NCBI GenBank assembly: GCA_022793375.1
Contig: JAAWCS010000035.1
Location: 1 to 62,459, forward strand
Direction of reading: 5' to 3'
Source: Lachnospiraceae bacterium
GTDB taxonomy: Bacteria; Bacillota; Clostridia; Lachnospirales; Lachnospiraceae
DNA: 62,459 nt
Of this stretch, positions 51,462 to 60,286 are shown in pieces. The notes below the pieces were generated by a model that saw only the letters and a list, made by a program, of their open reading frames with translations, was not told where the DNA came from and did not search any database. The position numbers and the translations under genes are program-made. Each line of letters begins with the position of its first letter. Position 1 is the stretch's first letter.

Positions 51462-52705
51462 GGCCGCACCTGCCCGTTTCCGTAAATGACATACTTGGTT
51501 GAAGTCAGTTCTTTTAAGCCCATCGGACCTCTGGCATGAAGCTTTTGAGTGCTGATGCCGATCTCCGCCCCCATGCCAAACTCTCCGCCGTCGGTAAAAC
51601 GCGTCGAAGCGTTGACATAGACGGCCGCCGCGTCAACTGCGTCCAAAAAGCGCTGCGCGTTCTTATAATCGTTGGTAATAATGGCTTCCGAATGACCCGT
51701 ATTGTAGCGGTTGATATGGGCAATCGCTTCTTCTATGTCCCGTACCGTCTTTACCGAGAGGATATAGTCCAGATATTCGCATCCCCAGTCCTCTTCCCTG
51801 GCCGGACGAATGCGGCTCTCGGCCGCCATGGCCCGTGCATCGCCCCGCAATTCCACCTGTTTTTCCGCCAGGCGGTCGGCCGCCATCGGCAGAAACGTAT
51901 CGGCCACTTCTTCATGTACCACCAACGATTCGCAGGCATTACAGACACCGATGCGCTGTGTCTTGGCGTTGAAAAGGATTTCCACCGCCATTTTGAGATC
52001 CGCCGAAGCGTCTACATATAGGTGGCAGTTGCCTGTCCCTGTTTCAATCACCGGTACCGTGCTCTCCTGCACCACCGTGCGGATCAGGCCGGCTCCGCCC
52101 CTTGGGATCAGCACATCGATATATTCGTTCAGCTTCATCAGGCGGGCCGTCACCTGCCGGTCAGCGCTGGCAATCAGCTGCACCGCCGTCTGCGGCAGCC
52201 CACATGCCAAAAGCGCCCTTTGCAGCACGTTTACAATGGCCGCATTGGAGTGCAGGGCGTCGCTGCCGCCCTTTAAGATCACCGTATTGCCCGCTTTAAA
52301 GCACAGGCCGAAGGCGTCCGCCGTCACATTGGGCCGCGCTTCATAAATGATACCGACCACTCCCAGCGGGACCCGCTTTTGCCCGATTAAAAGCCCGTTC
52401 GGACGCGGCTTCATGCTGAGGCTTTCCCCTGTTGGATCCTCGAGGGCCGCTACTTGCGAAAGTCCGGCGGCCATCGCCGCCACCCGCTCCTTATTCAGAG
52501 CCAGGCGGTCTAACAGTCCCTGGGACATTCCCTTTTCCCGCGCGGCCGCCATATCCTGCGCATTGGCCTGCAAAATCTCTTCGGCCCCGGATACAAGCGC
52601 CTCAGACGCCCGCAAAAGCGCTTCGTCCTTGCGACGGCTGTCCAGCGTGCGCAGTACTGCTTCCGCCTCTTTTGCCTGCCTTCCGATCTGCTCCAGATAT
52701 TCCAT
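51458..52705 (-). CDS. proA: Glutamate-5-semialdehyde dehydrogenase
   Basis: 415 residues. Aldehyde dehydrogenase fold with [31 protein letters not shown], the catalytic Cys in [14 protein letters not shown] and [23 protein letters not shown]. It reduces glutamyl-5-phosphate in proline synthesis. ATG 52705 has GGAGG 8 bp upstream; an earlier in-frame start does not. It follows proB by 26 bp and is coupled to pcp. Confidence 0.97.
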   Translation of the reverse strand: MEYLEQIGRQAKEAEAVLRTLDSRRKDEALLRASEALVSGAEEILQANAQDMAAAREKGMSQGLLDRLALNKERVAAMAAGLSQVAALEDPTGESLSMKPRPNGLLIGQKRVPLGVVGIIYEARPNVTADAFGLCFKAGNTVILKGGSDALHSNAAIVNVLQRALLACGLPQTAVQLIASADRQVTARLMKLNEYIDVLIPRGGAGLIRTVVQESTVPVIETGTGNCHLYVDASADLKMAVEILFNAKTQRIGVCNACESLVVHEEVADTFLPMAADRLAEKQVELRGDARAMAAESRIRPAREEDWGCEYLDYILSVKTVRDIEEAIAHINRYNTGHSEAIITNDYKNAQRFLDAVDAAAVYVNASTRFTDGGEFGMGAEIGISTQKLHARGPMGLKELTSTKYVIYGNGQVRP

Positions 52706-52731
52706 ACGCCTTTCCTCCTGCCGCTTCCCGT

Positions 52732-53583
52732 TCAAGCCTGCTCTTCCAAAAAAGCTCCCAAATCAAACTTCTCGTCCCGGTTTGCCAAAAACAAGGTTCC
52801 CTTTTGCCGGCCCTCGATCAGTTCGTGCAGAATCCCCACGTCGCTTCCGTTGGCGATAATCATATCCGCCCCGGCCATCGTGGCAATCCGCGCACACGAG
52901 AGTTTCGTCGCCATGCCGCCGGTGCCTACCGCGCTCACGGCCCCCTTGCCTAAGCGCATCATCTCTTCGTCCAACGTCTCCACCGTATCGATAAAATGCG
53001 CCTGCGGATTCGTATGCGGGTCCTCCGTATACAGACCGTCGATGTCCGACAAAAGAATCAACAGATCGGCGCCAATCATCGCCGTCACGATCGCCGACAG
53101 CGTGTCATTGTCGCCAAACTGCTGTAGTTTTTGCAGTTCATAGGTGGAAATGGTATCGTTCTCATTGACAATCGGCACCGCGCCCAGTTCCAGAAGCTTT
53201 TCAAAGGTATTCTGCGCATTTCGGCGATTGATCGGATTGAGCATGGTATTTTTCGTCATTAAAATCTGCGATGCCACGCAGTTGTACTCGGCAAAAAGCT
53301 TCTGATAAATCATCATCAGCCGCGCCTGTCCCACCGAAGCGCAGGCCTGCTTCAGAGAAATCTCCTCCGGCCGGCCCGCAAGCCGCAGTGTCCGCGCACC
53401 GACCGCGATCGCCCCCGAACTCACCAGCACCGCCTCGATGCCGCGGCTGCGGAAATCGCACAGCTCCCGCACCAGCTTTTCCAGTTTAATCAGGTTTACT
53501 TCCCCGGTCTGCGGGTATGTCAGAGAAGAGCTGCCGATTTTTACCACAACCCGTTTTTTCTCTTTCAGCCTGCTGCGATCCAT
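52732..53583 (-). CDS. proB: Glutamate 5-kinase without PUA domain
   Basis: 283 residues, only the amino-acid kinase domain; E. coli ProB has an extra C-terminal PUA domain of ~100 residues that is absent here. Seen: [42 protein letters not shown] and [12 protein letters not shown]. It makes glutamyl-5-phosphate, the feedback-controlled first step of proline synthesis. AGGA lies near the ATG. It precedes proA and pcp. Confidence 0.96.
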   Translation of the reverse strand: MDRSRLKEKKRVVVKIGSSSLTYPQTGEVNLIKLEKLVRELCDFRSRGIEAVLVSSGAIAVGARTLRLAGRPEEISLKQACASVGQARLMMIYQKLFAEYNCVASQILMTKNTMLNPINRRNAQNTFEKLLELGAVPIVNENDTISTYELQKLQQFGDNDTLSAIVTAMIGADLLILLSDIDGLYTEDPHTNPQAHFIDTVETLDEEMMRLGKGAVSAVGTGGMATKLSCARIATMAGADMIIANGSDVGILHELIEGRQKGTLFLANRDEKFDLGAFLEEQA

Positions 53584-53637
53584 TCTGCCTGTCCTGTCCC
53601 TTTCTTTGCTGTTTTACCGGACGGCCCGTTTATGTTC

Positions 53638-53743
53638 CTCAAGCGCCGGCTGACGGACCGGCCGCCAATTCACCGGCCGCTGTCCTTCAAGCGCCGGCGA
53701 ACAGGCCGTCTGCCGTTTCACCGGCCGCTGTCCTTCAAGCGCC
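53638..53743. repeat. 48-bp tandem repeat between the HAD gene and proB
   Basis: CTTGAAG-containing units recur with TCAAGCGCC at 53638, 53686 and 53734 (plus strand), a 48-bp period; each unit also holds CACCGGCCGCTGTCC. The last unit contains the stop codon of the HAD gene, so the repeat seems to have spread from its 3' end into the 150-bp gap. Confidence 0.82.
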
Positions 53744-54394
53744 CGACAGCAGATAGTCCGCCAGTTCCTCAGCCGATTCCGCCACATAGACGGCGCCGGC
53801 TTCTTCCAGTTCCCGGCGGCTGCCAAAGCCTATGTTGAGCCCGATTGCGTCGATCCCGTTTTTGCGGCCGCCTAAGATATCGAGATCCCGGTCGCCTACC
53901 ATGACAGCCTGCGCCTTCTTAGTCCCCTCTGCGTCCATTTCTTTCAGCGCCCGGCTCACGATCTGCCACTTCTCGCCGTCCTTACCGTCGGCCCCGGCGC
54001 CGCAGATCACATCAAAATACTGCGTCAGGTCAAAATACTCCAGCACCCGGCGCGCCGTAGATTCCGGCTTTGAAGTCGCCACCGCCAGCCTGTATCCGGC
54101 CTCCTTTAAGCGCGCAAGCGTCTCCGGAATTCCCGGATAGGGCCGGTTTTCCTTCCAGCCGGTCACCGTGTAGCGCTCCCGGAATTTTGCGTACAGCTGT
54201 GCCGAGCGCTCTTCGTCCACTCCCAGCCGCTTCATAAACTCCGTGCGCAGCGGAGGCCCGATATAAACCCGCAGTTCCTCCAGCGAAGTGACTTCAATCC
54301 CAAAATGCTCAAACGCATAGCGGATGCTTTTGGTAATCCCCTCGCTCGAATCGGTCAGCGTCCCGTCGAGGTCAAATAAAATCGTGCGATACAT
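53735..54394 (-). CDS. HAD-superfamily phosphatase, phosphoglycolate phosphatase-like
   Basis: 219 residues. HAD motif I LFDLDGTLTDSSEG, motif II VATSKPESTA, motif III lysine region and motif IV MVGDRDLDILGGRKNGI. The cap domain (GIEVTSLEELRVYIGPPLRTEF) is of the Gph/PpaX/YfnB type, so a small phosphomonoester is likely hydrolysed; the substrate is not defined. AGGGGACAAAGT precedes the ATG. It follows the SEC-C gene by 10 bp. Its stop codon lies within the 48-bp repeat. Confidence 0.9.
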   Translation of the reverse strand: MYRTILFDLDGTLTDSSEGITKSIRYAFEHFGIEVTSLEELRVYIGPPLRTEFMKRLGVDEERSAQLYAKFRERYTVTGWKENRPYPGIPETLARLKEAGYRLAVATSKPESTARRVLEYFDLTQYFDVICGAGADGKDGEKWQIVSRALKEMDAEGTKKAQAVMVGDRDLDILGGRKNGIDAIGLNIGFGSRRELEEAGAVYVAESAEELADYLLSGA

Positions 54395-54404
54395 ACTTTG
54401 TCCC

Positions 54405-54902
54405 CTATCGTCCGCAGCAATGCTTATATTTCTTGCCCGAACCGCAGGGACAGGGATCGTTGCGGCCGATCTTCTTGCCCTTTACCACCGTACCGGACGC
54501 TTTCTGCTGCTTGTAGAGCTCTTTGCGGCGCTCCTCGGTCAGCAGACGCTCCCACTGGGGAAGCCCGTACAGCCAGTCCGCCTTTGCCGCCACCATATTG
54601 TAATACAGCTTCTCCGGGTCATAGTCCAGGGAAACCACCGTCTCTTCCTCCATGCTCTCGATCGGATTCGGCGTTTTCAGGCTGTCGTTGATCCCGTCCA
54701 AATAGCCGACCATCATCGAAAGTTCTACGTCAAATTTCTCCGCCAGCTCCTTTACCGTTCCGCTCACCGGCTCGTCCGATTGAAGGATCTGCTCATAAAT
54801 CCCCTTCTCCTGGTTGAAATAGTTTGCCCAAAACATCTGTTCGCTGCGGGCATCCCTCTCTGTCTGATAAGCCATCTGTCTCCAGTTTTCCAATAACGTC
54901 AT
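54405..54902 (-). CDS. SEC-C zinc-motif protein
   Basis: 165 residues. A helical N-terminal part (residues 1-~140) precedes a terminal SEC-C motif [19 protein letters not shown], the zinc knuckle also found at the SecA C-terminus. In SecA this contacts SecB or ribosomes; in stand-alone proteins the role is unknown. AAGGAG lies 8 bp before the ATG. It starts a HAD-SEC-C pair at the right edge of the GC-rich core. Confidence 0.88.
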   Translation of the reverse strand: MTLLENWRQMAYQTERDARSEQMFWANYFNQEKGIYEQILQSDEPVSGTVKELAEKFDVELSMMVGYLDGINDSLKTPNPIESMEEETVVSLDYDPEKLYYNMVAAKADWLYGLPQWERLLTEERRKELYKQQKASGTVVKGKKIGRNDPCPCGSGKKYKHCCGR

Positions 54903-55028
54903 AACGCGCTCCTTTTCTATCTGAAATGATCGCGGCCATGCTGACCGCCGCTTTTTCTGTTCCCAATCAGTATAAACGATTGCCGGGGTTTTGGCAAGCA
55001 GATGTCCTTTTTGCGTCTGACAAAACAG

Positions 55029-56510
55029 TTACGCTGTTTCGGTTCTGCTTTGCAGGTTGATATCTTCGGCACTTCTGACTTCAACTGGCTTATAAAAATA
55101 CTTGGTGAAGCTTAATTCATATCCAATTGAAGCGCTATCACTCTCAATCCATGAATCTTGCGCAAACGGCCTAACCTCATTTTCCCAATATCCATCAATT
55201 CCACCGGGATATGTCATTGGAACCTGTTCTGTATCTTTAAGATTTTTATCTGCTTCCAAATTACCTTTAGCATCTTTTACCGGTGCTGCCGTCTCATCTA
55301 CATTTGTCAAGATATCTCTAATGAGCTTCTTCCTTTTAGCAGTCAGTTTTATATTTTTGGTATCTGCAATTTCGCTGACTCGTTCAATAAACTCGTTATA
55401 ATCCGCACACGAGTTCGCTCCTGCCTGCTTAATATATTCCATAAGTACTCCGACTAAATCCGAGTCCTTAGCTTCAATTTCAGAAATATTCTCCTCGGAT
55501 AAATCAACGCTAAGTCTTAACGGCCTCTGTACATCAACAGCGTAATAACCAAACTCAGTATTTTCAAAAACCTTGCTATACTTAGGATCAGCCTCATCAA
55601 AGGCAAGATATATTTCCAATATTCTCCTTCTAATATCCGAATTGATTTCGCTTTTCTTCTTTCTTATTTGTTACTATCCACAGAAATGTTCCAATGTCCG
55701 TGTTATAGAACATTTTCTCCGGGAGAGCTACTATCGCTTCAAGTAGATCGTTTTCAATTATATATCTGCGCAGATTGCTTGTACCGCTTCCTGCGTTCCC
55801 GTTAAAGAGAGAGGAACTATTATGTACCTCTATTATCCTGCTCCCAAGCGAGGTCTTCTGCTTCATCTTACTGATGTTGTTTGCAAGGAACAGCATCTGG
55901 GGATCACCAATATCAGGCAACAAGGTTTACTCCGGATTTCCATCATAGTCGATGATAAAACGCGGATCATTAATCTCATCCTTCGGAAAGCCATCATTGG
56001 AGATGGTTGAACCGAAGAAGATATTGTTAACCTGTGTACCCTCACCCTTAAGCAACATATCTGCACAGGCGATCGCATACGTTTCGTCAAAGTTCTCCTG
56101 CCCGAACAGGTTGATGGAAACTTTCTTGCCGCGATGCTCCGCGAGATTCTGAATACAGGACTCTCCAACGGTGAGCATACCTCCCGTGCCACACGCTCCG
56201 TCATAAATTCTGTACGTGGTGCTCTGGATCTTGTCCTGAATCGGGATGAAGGGCAAGATCTGCCATAAGCTCGATAATGTCACGAGGCGTAAAGTGGCGT
56301 CCAGCATCCGTCACATTCGTCTGCTCATTGAACATACGGATAACCTCTTAAAATAGGGTCCCCATTGTATGATTATCAAGTGCCTCCAGCTTTTCGGAAC
56401 CGTCCTCATTCAGAACAGGCTTATTGCTGAGATTGATGCTAGGATCGACAAACTTCTCTATAAGCAGGCCAAGCCTGTCCTGCTCGGAAAGGCGCGGAAT
56501 CTGATCCCGA
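55029..56510 (-). pseudogene. Decayed type I DNA methyltransferase subunit (hsdM)
   Basis: Fragments in order on the minus strand match an HsdM of the N6-adenine class: DRLGLLIEKFVDPSINLS and MGTLF, a TAA at 56348-56350, HFTPRDIIELMADLA, a frameshift near 56250, then YDGACGTGGMLTVGES (SAM motif), a second stop at 55927-55929, then LGSRIIEVHNSSSLF with LEAIVALPEKMFYNTDIGT, and after another frameshift and deletion at ~55630, PKYSKVFENTEFGYYAV and RPLRLSVDLS. The NPPY catalytic motif is missing: STISNDGF jumps to INDPRF. No hsdS or hsdR is present. Lower GC than the genes to its left. Confidence 0.88.
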
Positions 56511-56561
56511 AAATGGCCGGATGACTTTGAAACACAATGTTTCAGAGTTATCCGGCCATTT
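56511..56561. repeat. Long 23-bp-arm hairpin at the broken 5' end of hsdM
   Basis: Arms 56511-56533 and 56539-56561 pair at 21 of 23 positions around a 5-nt loop (AAATGGCCGGAT ... ATCCGGCCATTT). No clean T-run follows on either strand. It marks the point where hsdM homology ends. Confidence 0.75.
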
Positions 56562-56636
56562 GTGTTTCTTAAGACTTCGGCCTTGCGTTCTTGATGCTTC
56601 TCGAATTGGTTTTTATCTCATTTCATGTTCTTACGA

Positions 56637-56686
56637 TATTGGGGAGCGAAAAGTGCGATTTAAAACGAAATATGTTCTCCAATATG
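56637..56686. repeat. Inverted TTGGGGAGC motif downstream of fic
   Basis: ATATTGGGGAGC and GTTCTCCAATAT form an imperfect 12-bp inverted pair just after the fic stop. The 11-bp string TATTGGGGAGC (56637-56647) recurs in exact inverse orientation in the fic promoter (57688-57698). The 172-bp gap between fic and the hsdM relic otherwise shows nothing. Confidence 0.6.
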
Positions 56687-56694
56687 AGTATTGT

Positions 56695-57639
56695 TTAAGA
56701 TTCTATTGTTTTCCAGCAGCGTTCTTTCATAAAAGCTGCAATAACAGCGATATCTTTGCCCTCATAGTATTTCACCAGCAGTTGTTTAAATTCCGGCACT
56801 TCTTTTTCAGGAATTACCAAGACACCTCCACCATGTGAAATCAGATAATGATTTGCAAAAATGACAGAAGCACGTTTATTGCCATCCAAGAATATCTGAC
56901 TTTTCATGCAGTAAAGGCACATCTTGATTGCAATGTTAATGGGTTTATCATCTTCTTGGGTGATCTCTCGGATTCTTTCTTTTACATCCAGTTCATTTGG
57001 CAGAGGGGGAACATAAGATGAACCACCGATGGTAACCGGAACACCTCGGATACGACCACCTTCAGCAAAAAATCCTTCATTTACAAGTCGTGCGATATGA
57101 CTGAGCATATAATAGTCGGAACGGCTGGCAACTACATCTCGGTCCAAAATAAACTCCCATGCGCGTTTCAGATTCAAAATCTTCTGCACATCAGTGGCGG
57201 TCATGCCAGAAACTTTTCCGTTTTCTATGATTTCTTCTGTCTGCGGGAAGGATGTTGCAACACCCTCTAAGACAGCTTGGTCATAGATATTCATTTTCAT
57301 ATTGGCACGAGCAAATGCGATGTTGTTGACAACATCAGTAGAAAGTTCATCTTCAGAGTATCCGGCTGCAGCAAGTTGCTTTTCTATGCTGCGGAGCGAT
57401 TTTCTGATTTCACGGGCTTCTCTGGCATTTCGAAGAAGCAGGTTATACAGTTCTTCGGTATATGCACCAACATAAGTCGATGTCTGTTTGCCAGCGACAC
57501 GTTTTCTCACGTAGAGGTATTTTCCGTTACCACGTTCTTTGATTTCAGGTGTGCCATCATAGGGCATCAAATTCAGTCTTGCATGAAGGTCAGCACGACT
57601 TCTGAGCAATTCCTGTATCTCACTATACTGTACTGCCAT
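56695..57639 (-). CDS. Fic-fold protein with the catalytic His replaced by Gln
   Basis: 314 residues. An N-terminal helical region (IQELLRSRADLHARL; coiled NAREAREIRKSLRSIEKQL) precedes a Fic core with GKVSGMTATDVQKILNLKRAWEF and the loop SQIFLDGNKRASVIF. In active Fic AMP-transferases the loop begins HPF-x2-GN; here the histidine position is Gln, so adenylylation is doubtful. ATG 57639 has GGAG 5 bp upstream. It has its own promoter and sits next to a restriction relic, as toxins and phage-defence genes often do. Confidence 0.85.
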   Translation of the reverse strand: MAVQYSEIQELLRSRADLHARLNLMPYDGTPEIKERGNGKYLYVRKRVAGKQTSTYVGAYTEELYNLLLRNAREAREIRKSLRSIEKQLAAAGYSEDELSTDVVNNIAFARANMKMNIYDQAVLEGVATSFPQTEEIIENGKVSGMTATDVQKILNLKRAWEFILDRDVVASRSDYYMLSHIARLVNEGFFAEGGRIRGVPVTIGGSSYVPPLPNELDVKERIREITQEDDKPINIAIKMCLYCMKSQIFLDGNKRASVIFANHYLISHGGGVLVIPEKEVPEFKQLLVKYYEGKDIAVIAAFMKERCWKTIES

Positions 57640-57674
57640 TGTCTCTCCTTCTTTAGGGTACAATTCTTGCGATA

Positions 57675-57703
57675 ATTATACTATAATGCTCCCCAATAGT
57701 CAA
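57675..57703 (-). promoter_or_regulatory. fic promoter with an internal operator-like motif
   Basis: TTGACT (plus 57698-57703), 17 bp and TATAAT (plus 57675-57680) on the minus strand. The spacer holds GCTCCCCAATA (57688-57698); with TGGGGAAC at 57711-57718 it forms an imperfect dyad GCTCCCCA-N15-TGGGGAAC across the -35. Confidence 0.7.
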
Positions 57704-57964
57704 TGAATAATGGGGAACATTTTTGTGAATAAAGAGGATTCCACGCTCGCCGCATACAGAAGCACATGAATATGTAAACTTTTCCACCCAAATAATAAAT
57801 TTAATCCCTGTAAAAGCAAATAAGATTTCGCTTATGAAAACGTAACGGCCAAAATATCAGGTACAGACCCGATATTTTGACCGCAGATAGACGTTCAGCA
57901 TAACTCCGATCGCTGTAGGAGTCTGCTTGGGGCCGCTTGGAATGAATCCTTATGCGCCGCTTCC
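57704..57964. other. Intergenic stretch between fic and the ABC permease
   Basis: AT-rich sequence with no credible gene. It holds the second half of the fic dyad (to 57718) and the hairpin at 57846-57883. Nothing else was recognised. Confidence 0.6.
57846..57883 (-). terminator. Hairpin after the ABC permease gene
   Basis: A 13-bp stem (CGGTCAAAATATC / GATATTTTGGCCG, one G-U pair) with a 12-nt loop about 80 bp past the permease stop. The following TTACGTTTTC is a weak U-tract. Confidence 0.5.
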
Positions 57965-58771
57965 TTATTCGAGATTTGCCTTCTTTTCCAAAATCCAGGC
58001 CCCGAGGAAGAAATACACCGCAGCCTGCGCCGCCTTACTGATCAGGCTCCACCAGGAACCTCCCATTAAGGAAGCCAGCCACACCAAGTCGCCGGAAGGC
58101 GTAATGCCCAGAATCAGCGCGGCGATGCCGACAAACAGCTCCAGCACAATCAGCAGGCCCAGATAGGTGCCGATCGCGCCCCAAATCTTATGCTTGTTAA
58201 ACAGCTGCCCGACACAGATTGAAAAATAAATCATCAAAAGCCCCCGAACAATGCCGACTAGCATATCCAGGCCATAAATCAGTCCGTAATAATCGGTGAC
58301 CTCCTCCCATATATACATGAGCAGCTCCCCAAACCGGGACACAATCGGCAGGATATCGATGATCCCTCCCATAATGATAAAACTGGCCACAATAACCACC
58401 AGTGTCAGAAACTGAAACAATAACCCGCTTATCAGCTTAGAAAGCATGTGCTGTCTCGTAGATACCGGCAGCGTCAGCGACAAATACCCCTGATCGCTCA
58501 CCAGATTCGTGTAAAACCGATGGATAATCAGCACAAAGGTAAGGATTAGCAGTCCGATCATCGAGCCACCCCACAAGATCGTTAACGAAACCGTCATAAA
58601 GATCCGCACCGCTTCCGGGACAATCTGGCTGGCCGTCTGCGCCGTTTCTTCCCGGATGATCCCTTTTATGTTTAAGCTAAAGGCAATCGTCAGCACTATA
58701 TAAACCGCATAACATACCAACAGACACAGATAATTTGCCTTTAAATCATACTTTACTAATTTCCTCAGCAT
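57965..58771 (-). CDS. ABC-2-type permease
   Basis: 268 residues with about six hydrophobic helices (YLCLLVCYAVYIVLTIAFSL, GGSMIGLLILTFVLII, LTLVVIVASFIIMGGIIDIL, WGAIGTYLGLLIVLELFVGI). SDQGYLSLTLPVSTRQHMLSKLI is a common cytoplasmic loop of this family in Firmicutes. It pairs with the ATPase gene it overlaps by 7 bp. The substrate is unknown; GntR(YtrA)-linked exporters often handle peptides or antibiotics acting on the cell wall. Confidence 0.88.
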   Translation of the reverse strand: MLRKLVKYDLKANYLCLLVCYAVYIVLTIAFSLNIKGIIREETAQTASQIVPEAVRIFMTVSLTILWGGSMIGLLILTFVLIIHRFYTNLVSDQGYLSLTLPVSTRQHMLSKLISGLLFQFLTLVVIVASFIIMGGIIDILPIVSRFGELLMYIWEEVTDYYGLIYGLDMLVGIVRGLLMIYFSICVGQLFNKHKIWGAIGTYLGLLIVLELFVGIAALILGITPSGDLVWLASLMGGSWWSLISKAAQAAVYFFLGAWILEKKANLE

Positions 58772-59469
58772 TTGAATACCTCCCGAAACAGTGCGTCCAC
58801 CGACTTGCCATTCTCCTCCCGAATCGCGTCTACCGGCGCATACAGCGCCACCTCGCCGTAGCGTAAAAATACCACCTCGTCCAAAATCGATTCCACATCC
58901 GCGATCAAATGCGTCGAAAGCAGGACCGTCGCGTTTTCATTATAATTGGTAATAATCGTATTCAGGATATAATCCCGCGCGGCGGGATCCACGCCGCCGA
59001 TCGGTTCATCGAGGATATATAGCTGCGCATTGCGGCTCATTACCAGGATCAGCTGTACTTTCTCTTTTGTTCCCTTTGAAAGCGTTTTAAGCTTGGCGCC
59101 CGGATCGATATGAAGGCTCTTCAGCATTTCATAGGCCCGCGGCTCGTCAAAGTCCTCGTAAAAATCCTTGAAAAAGCGAATCGTCTCCATGACGGTCAGC
59201 CCCATATTCAAATACGTGCGTTCCGGCAGATAGGATACGAGCCGGCGCGTCTCGATTCCCACCGGCTTGCCGTCGATCAGCAGTTCTCCGGTCTCTGTTG
59301 ACAAAAGGCCGTTCGCCAGCTTAATAAGCGTCGTCTTACCGCTGCCGTTAGGCCCCAGTAAGCCAATGATGCGTCCGCGCTGCAGCTTCAGGTTTACATG
59401 GTTTAACGCCGGCCGCTGCCCTTTCTCGTAACACTTGCTCAAGTCTCTGCATTCCAAAATAGGCGTCAT
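58765..59469 (-). CDS. ABC transporter ATPase
   Basis: 234 residues. Walker A LLGPNGSGKTTLIKL, signature TLSKGTKEKVQL (LSKGT rather than LSGGQ, as in YtrB-type ATPases), Walker B LYILDEPIGGVDP and the switch STHLIADVE. It powers the permease encoded next. The ATG overlaps the GntR stop (ATGA) with AAGGAGG upstream, so the three genes are translationally coupled. Confidence 0.93.
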   Translation of the reverse strand: MTPILECRDLSKCYEKGQRPALNHVNLKLQRGRIIGLLGPNGSGKTTLIKLANGLLSTETGELLIDGKPVGIETRRLVSYLPERTYLNMGLTVMETIRFFKDFYEDFDEPRAYEMLKSLHIDPGAKLKTLSKGTKEKVQLILVMSRNAQLYILDEPIGGVDPAARDYILNTIITNYNENATVLLSTHLIADVESILDEVVFLRYGEVALYAPVDAIREENGKSVDALFREVFKC

Positions 59470-59906
59470 GCTCTTACCTCCTTATTTCTCTGTCCTTGTA
59501 AATCCGTCTCAGGATCGGCAAAACCGTCCTCCCGGCACTTTCCTGCCAGCTCCCGATCCTGCTGCATCAGCGTCAGGATTTCCTCCCGGCTGTAACCAAG
59601 TTCCTGCATGGTTCGCATAAAGTATTCGATCTTTTCCATCGCTATCTGCCGCCGGCAGCCGCGAATCAGCGTCGTATCTTCGGTCACAAACCGTCCCGCC
59701 GTCCTCTGTGTATAAATCAGTTTGGTGCGTTCCAGTTCCGCCAGAGATTTCTGCATCGTATTCGGGTTCACAGCCGCTTCCTGCGCTAATTCCCGCACCG
59801 ATGGCAATCGCTCGCCCGGGGCATAGATGCCGCAGATAATGCGCATCTGGATCTGCTCCAGCAACTGCGTATAAATCGGCCGGTTTTCTTCAAATGTCCA
59901 TCCCAT
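59466..59906 (-). CDS. YtrA-type GntR transcriptional regulator
   Basis: 146 residues. Winged helix NRPIYTQLLEQIQMRIICGIYAPGERLPSVRELAQEAAVNPNTMQKSLAELERTKLI is the GntR N-terminal domain. The short C-terminal region is YtrA-like, two helices, too small for a sugar-ligand domain. YtrA proteins repress their own ABC operons and respond to cell-wall antibiotics. AAGGAG lies about 9 bp before the ATG, and the promoter carries direct repeats that may be its operator. Confidence 0.92.
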   Translation of the reverse strand: MGWTFEENRPIYTQLLEQIQMRIICGIYAPGERLPSVRELAQEAAVNPNTMQKSLAELERTKLIYTQRTAGRFVTEDTTLIRGCRRQIAMEKIEYFMRTMQELGYSREEILTLMQQDRELAGKCREDGFADPETDLQGQRNKEVRA

Positions 59907-60042
59907 CGCCCGTTGCTCCTTTCGTTGTTTTTTCCATGTTTGGGGGTATTTTGGTACGCCCTTGTGATGTTTTCCAGGATTGGCTGCATTTTCATGGTAC
60001 CCTGGTATACCTTTGTGAAGCTGTGTTCTATATCTGTACCAC

Positions 60043-60068
60043 TGTACTATTGTGTTTATGTACTATTG
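60043..60068. promoter_or_regulatory. Direct repeats, candidate GntR operator
   Basis: TGTACTATTG occurs at 60043-60052 and 60059-60068, 16 bp apart, immediately downstream of the -10 of the GntR-ABC operon. A partial third unit (TGTACCAC) lies at 60035-60042. Confidence 0.65.
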
Positions 60069-60070
60069 AT

Positions 60071-60099
60071 ATAATACAATTAGAAAAAAGCTTTGTCAA
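60071..60099 (-). promoter_or_regulatory. Promoter of the GntR-ABC operon
   Basis: TTGACA (plus 60094-60099), exactly 17 bp and TATTAT (plus 60071-60076) on the minus strand, about 165 bp before the GntR start. Confidence 0.82.
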
Positions 60100-60110
60100 G
60101 TGGTTTTTTA

Positions 60111-60194
60111 ATGCACTGGGAAATTGACGCGCAGACAACCGGAATCAGTCGGCAAGCTGTTTTTACATGGGAAAGCGAGGCTCTACATAGTTAA
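60111..60194 (+). pseudogene. HTH-type regulator relic
   Basis: A 27-codon open stretch reads AQTTGISRQAVFTWESEALH, very like the recognition-helix segment of XRE-type regulators (GISRQAVSKWE). Only this fragment remains; no gene continues on either side. Short enough that chance or a tiny peptide gene cannot be excluded. Confidence 0.4.
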
Positions 60195-60216
60195 AAATAC
60201 TACATACAGCCCCGCT
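60174..60216 (-). terminator. Long imperfect hairpin after the hydrolase gene
   Basis: AGCGGGGCT / AGCCTCGCT with an interior continuing stem (ATGTAG / CTATGT), G-U pairs and one mismatch, ~70 bp past the hydrolase stop on the minus strand. No strong U-tract follows. Confidence 0.45.
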
Positions 60217-60286
60217 TATCTTCCCCTGCAAATTTAGCCTTATCGTTTTCTTACTTTCTTGTCCGCCCGATCCATGGGAGGTTGTA

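Larger units (their letters stand above)
59907..60286. other. 380-bp gap upstream of the GntR operon
   Basis: Holds the GntR-operon promoter, the TGTACTATTG repeats, an HTH-like coding relic and the hairpin at 60174-60216, each listed separately. The rest (59907-60040 and 60217-60286) shows no gene. Confidence 0.6.
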
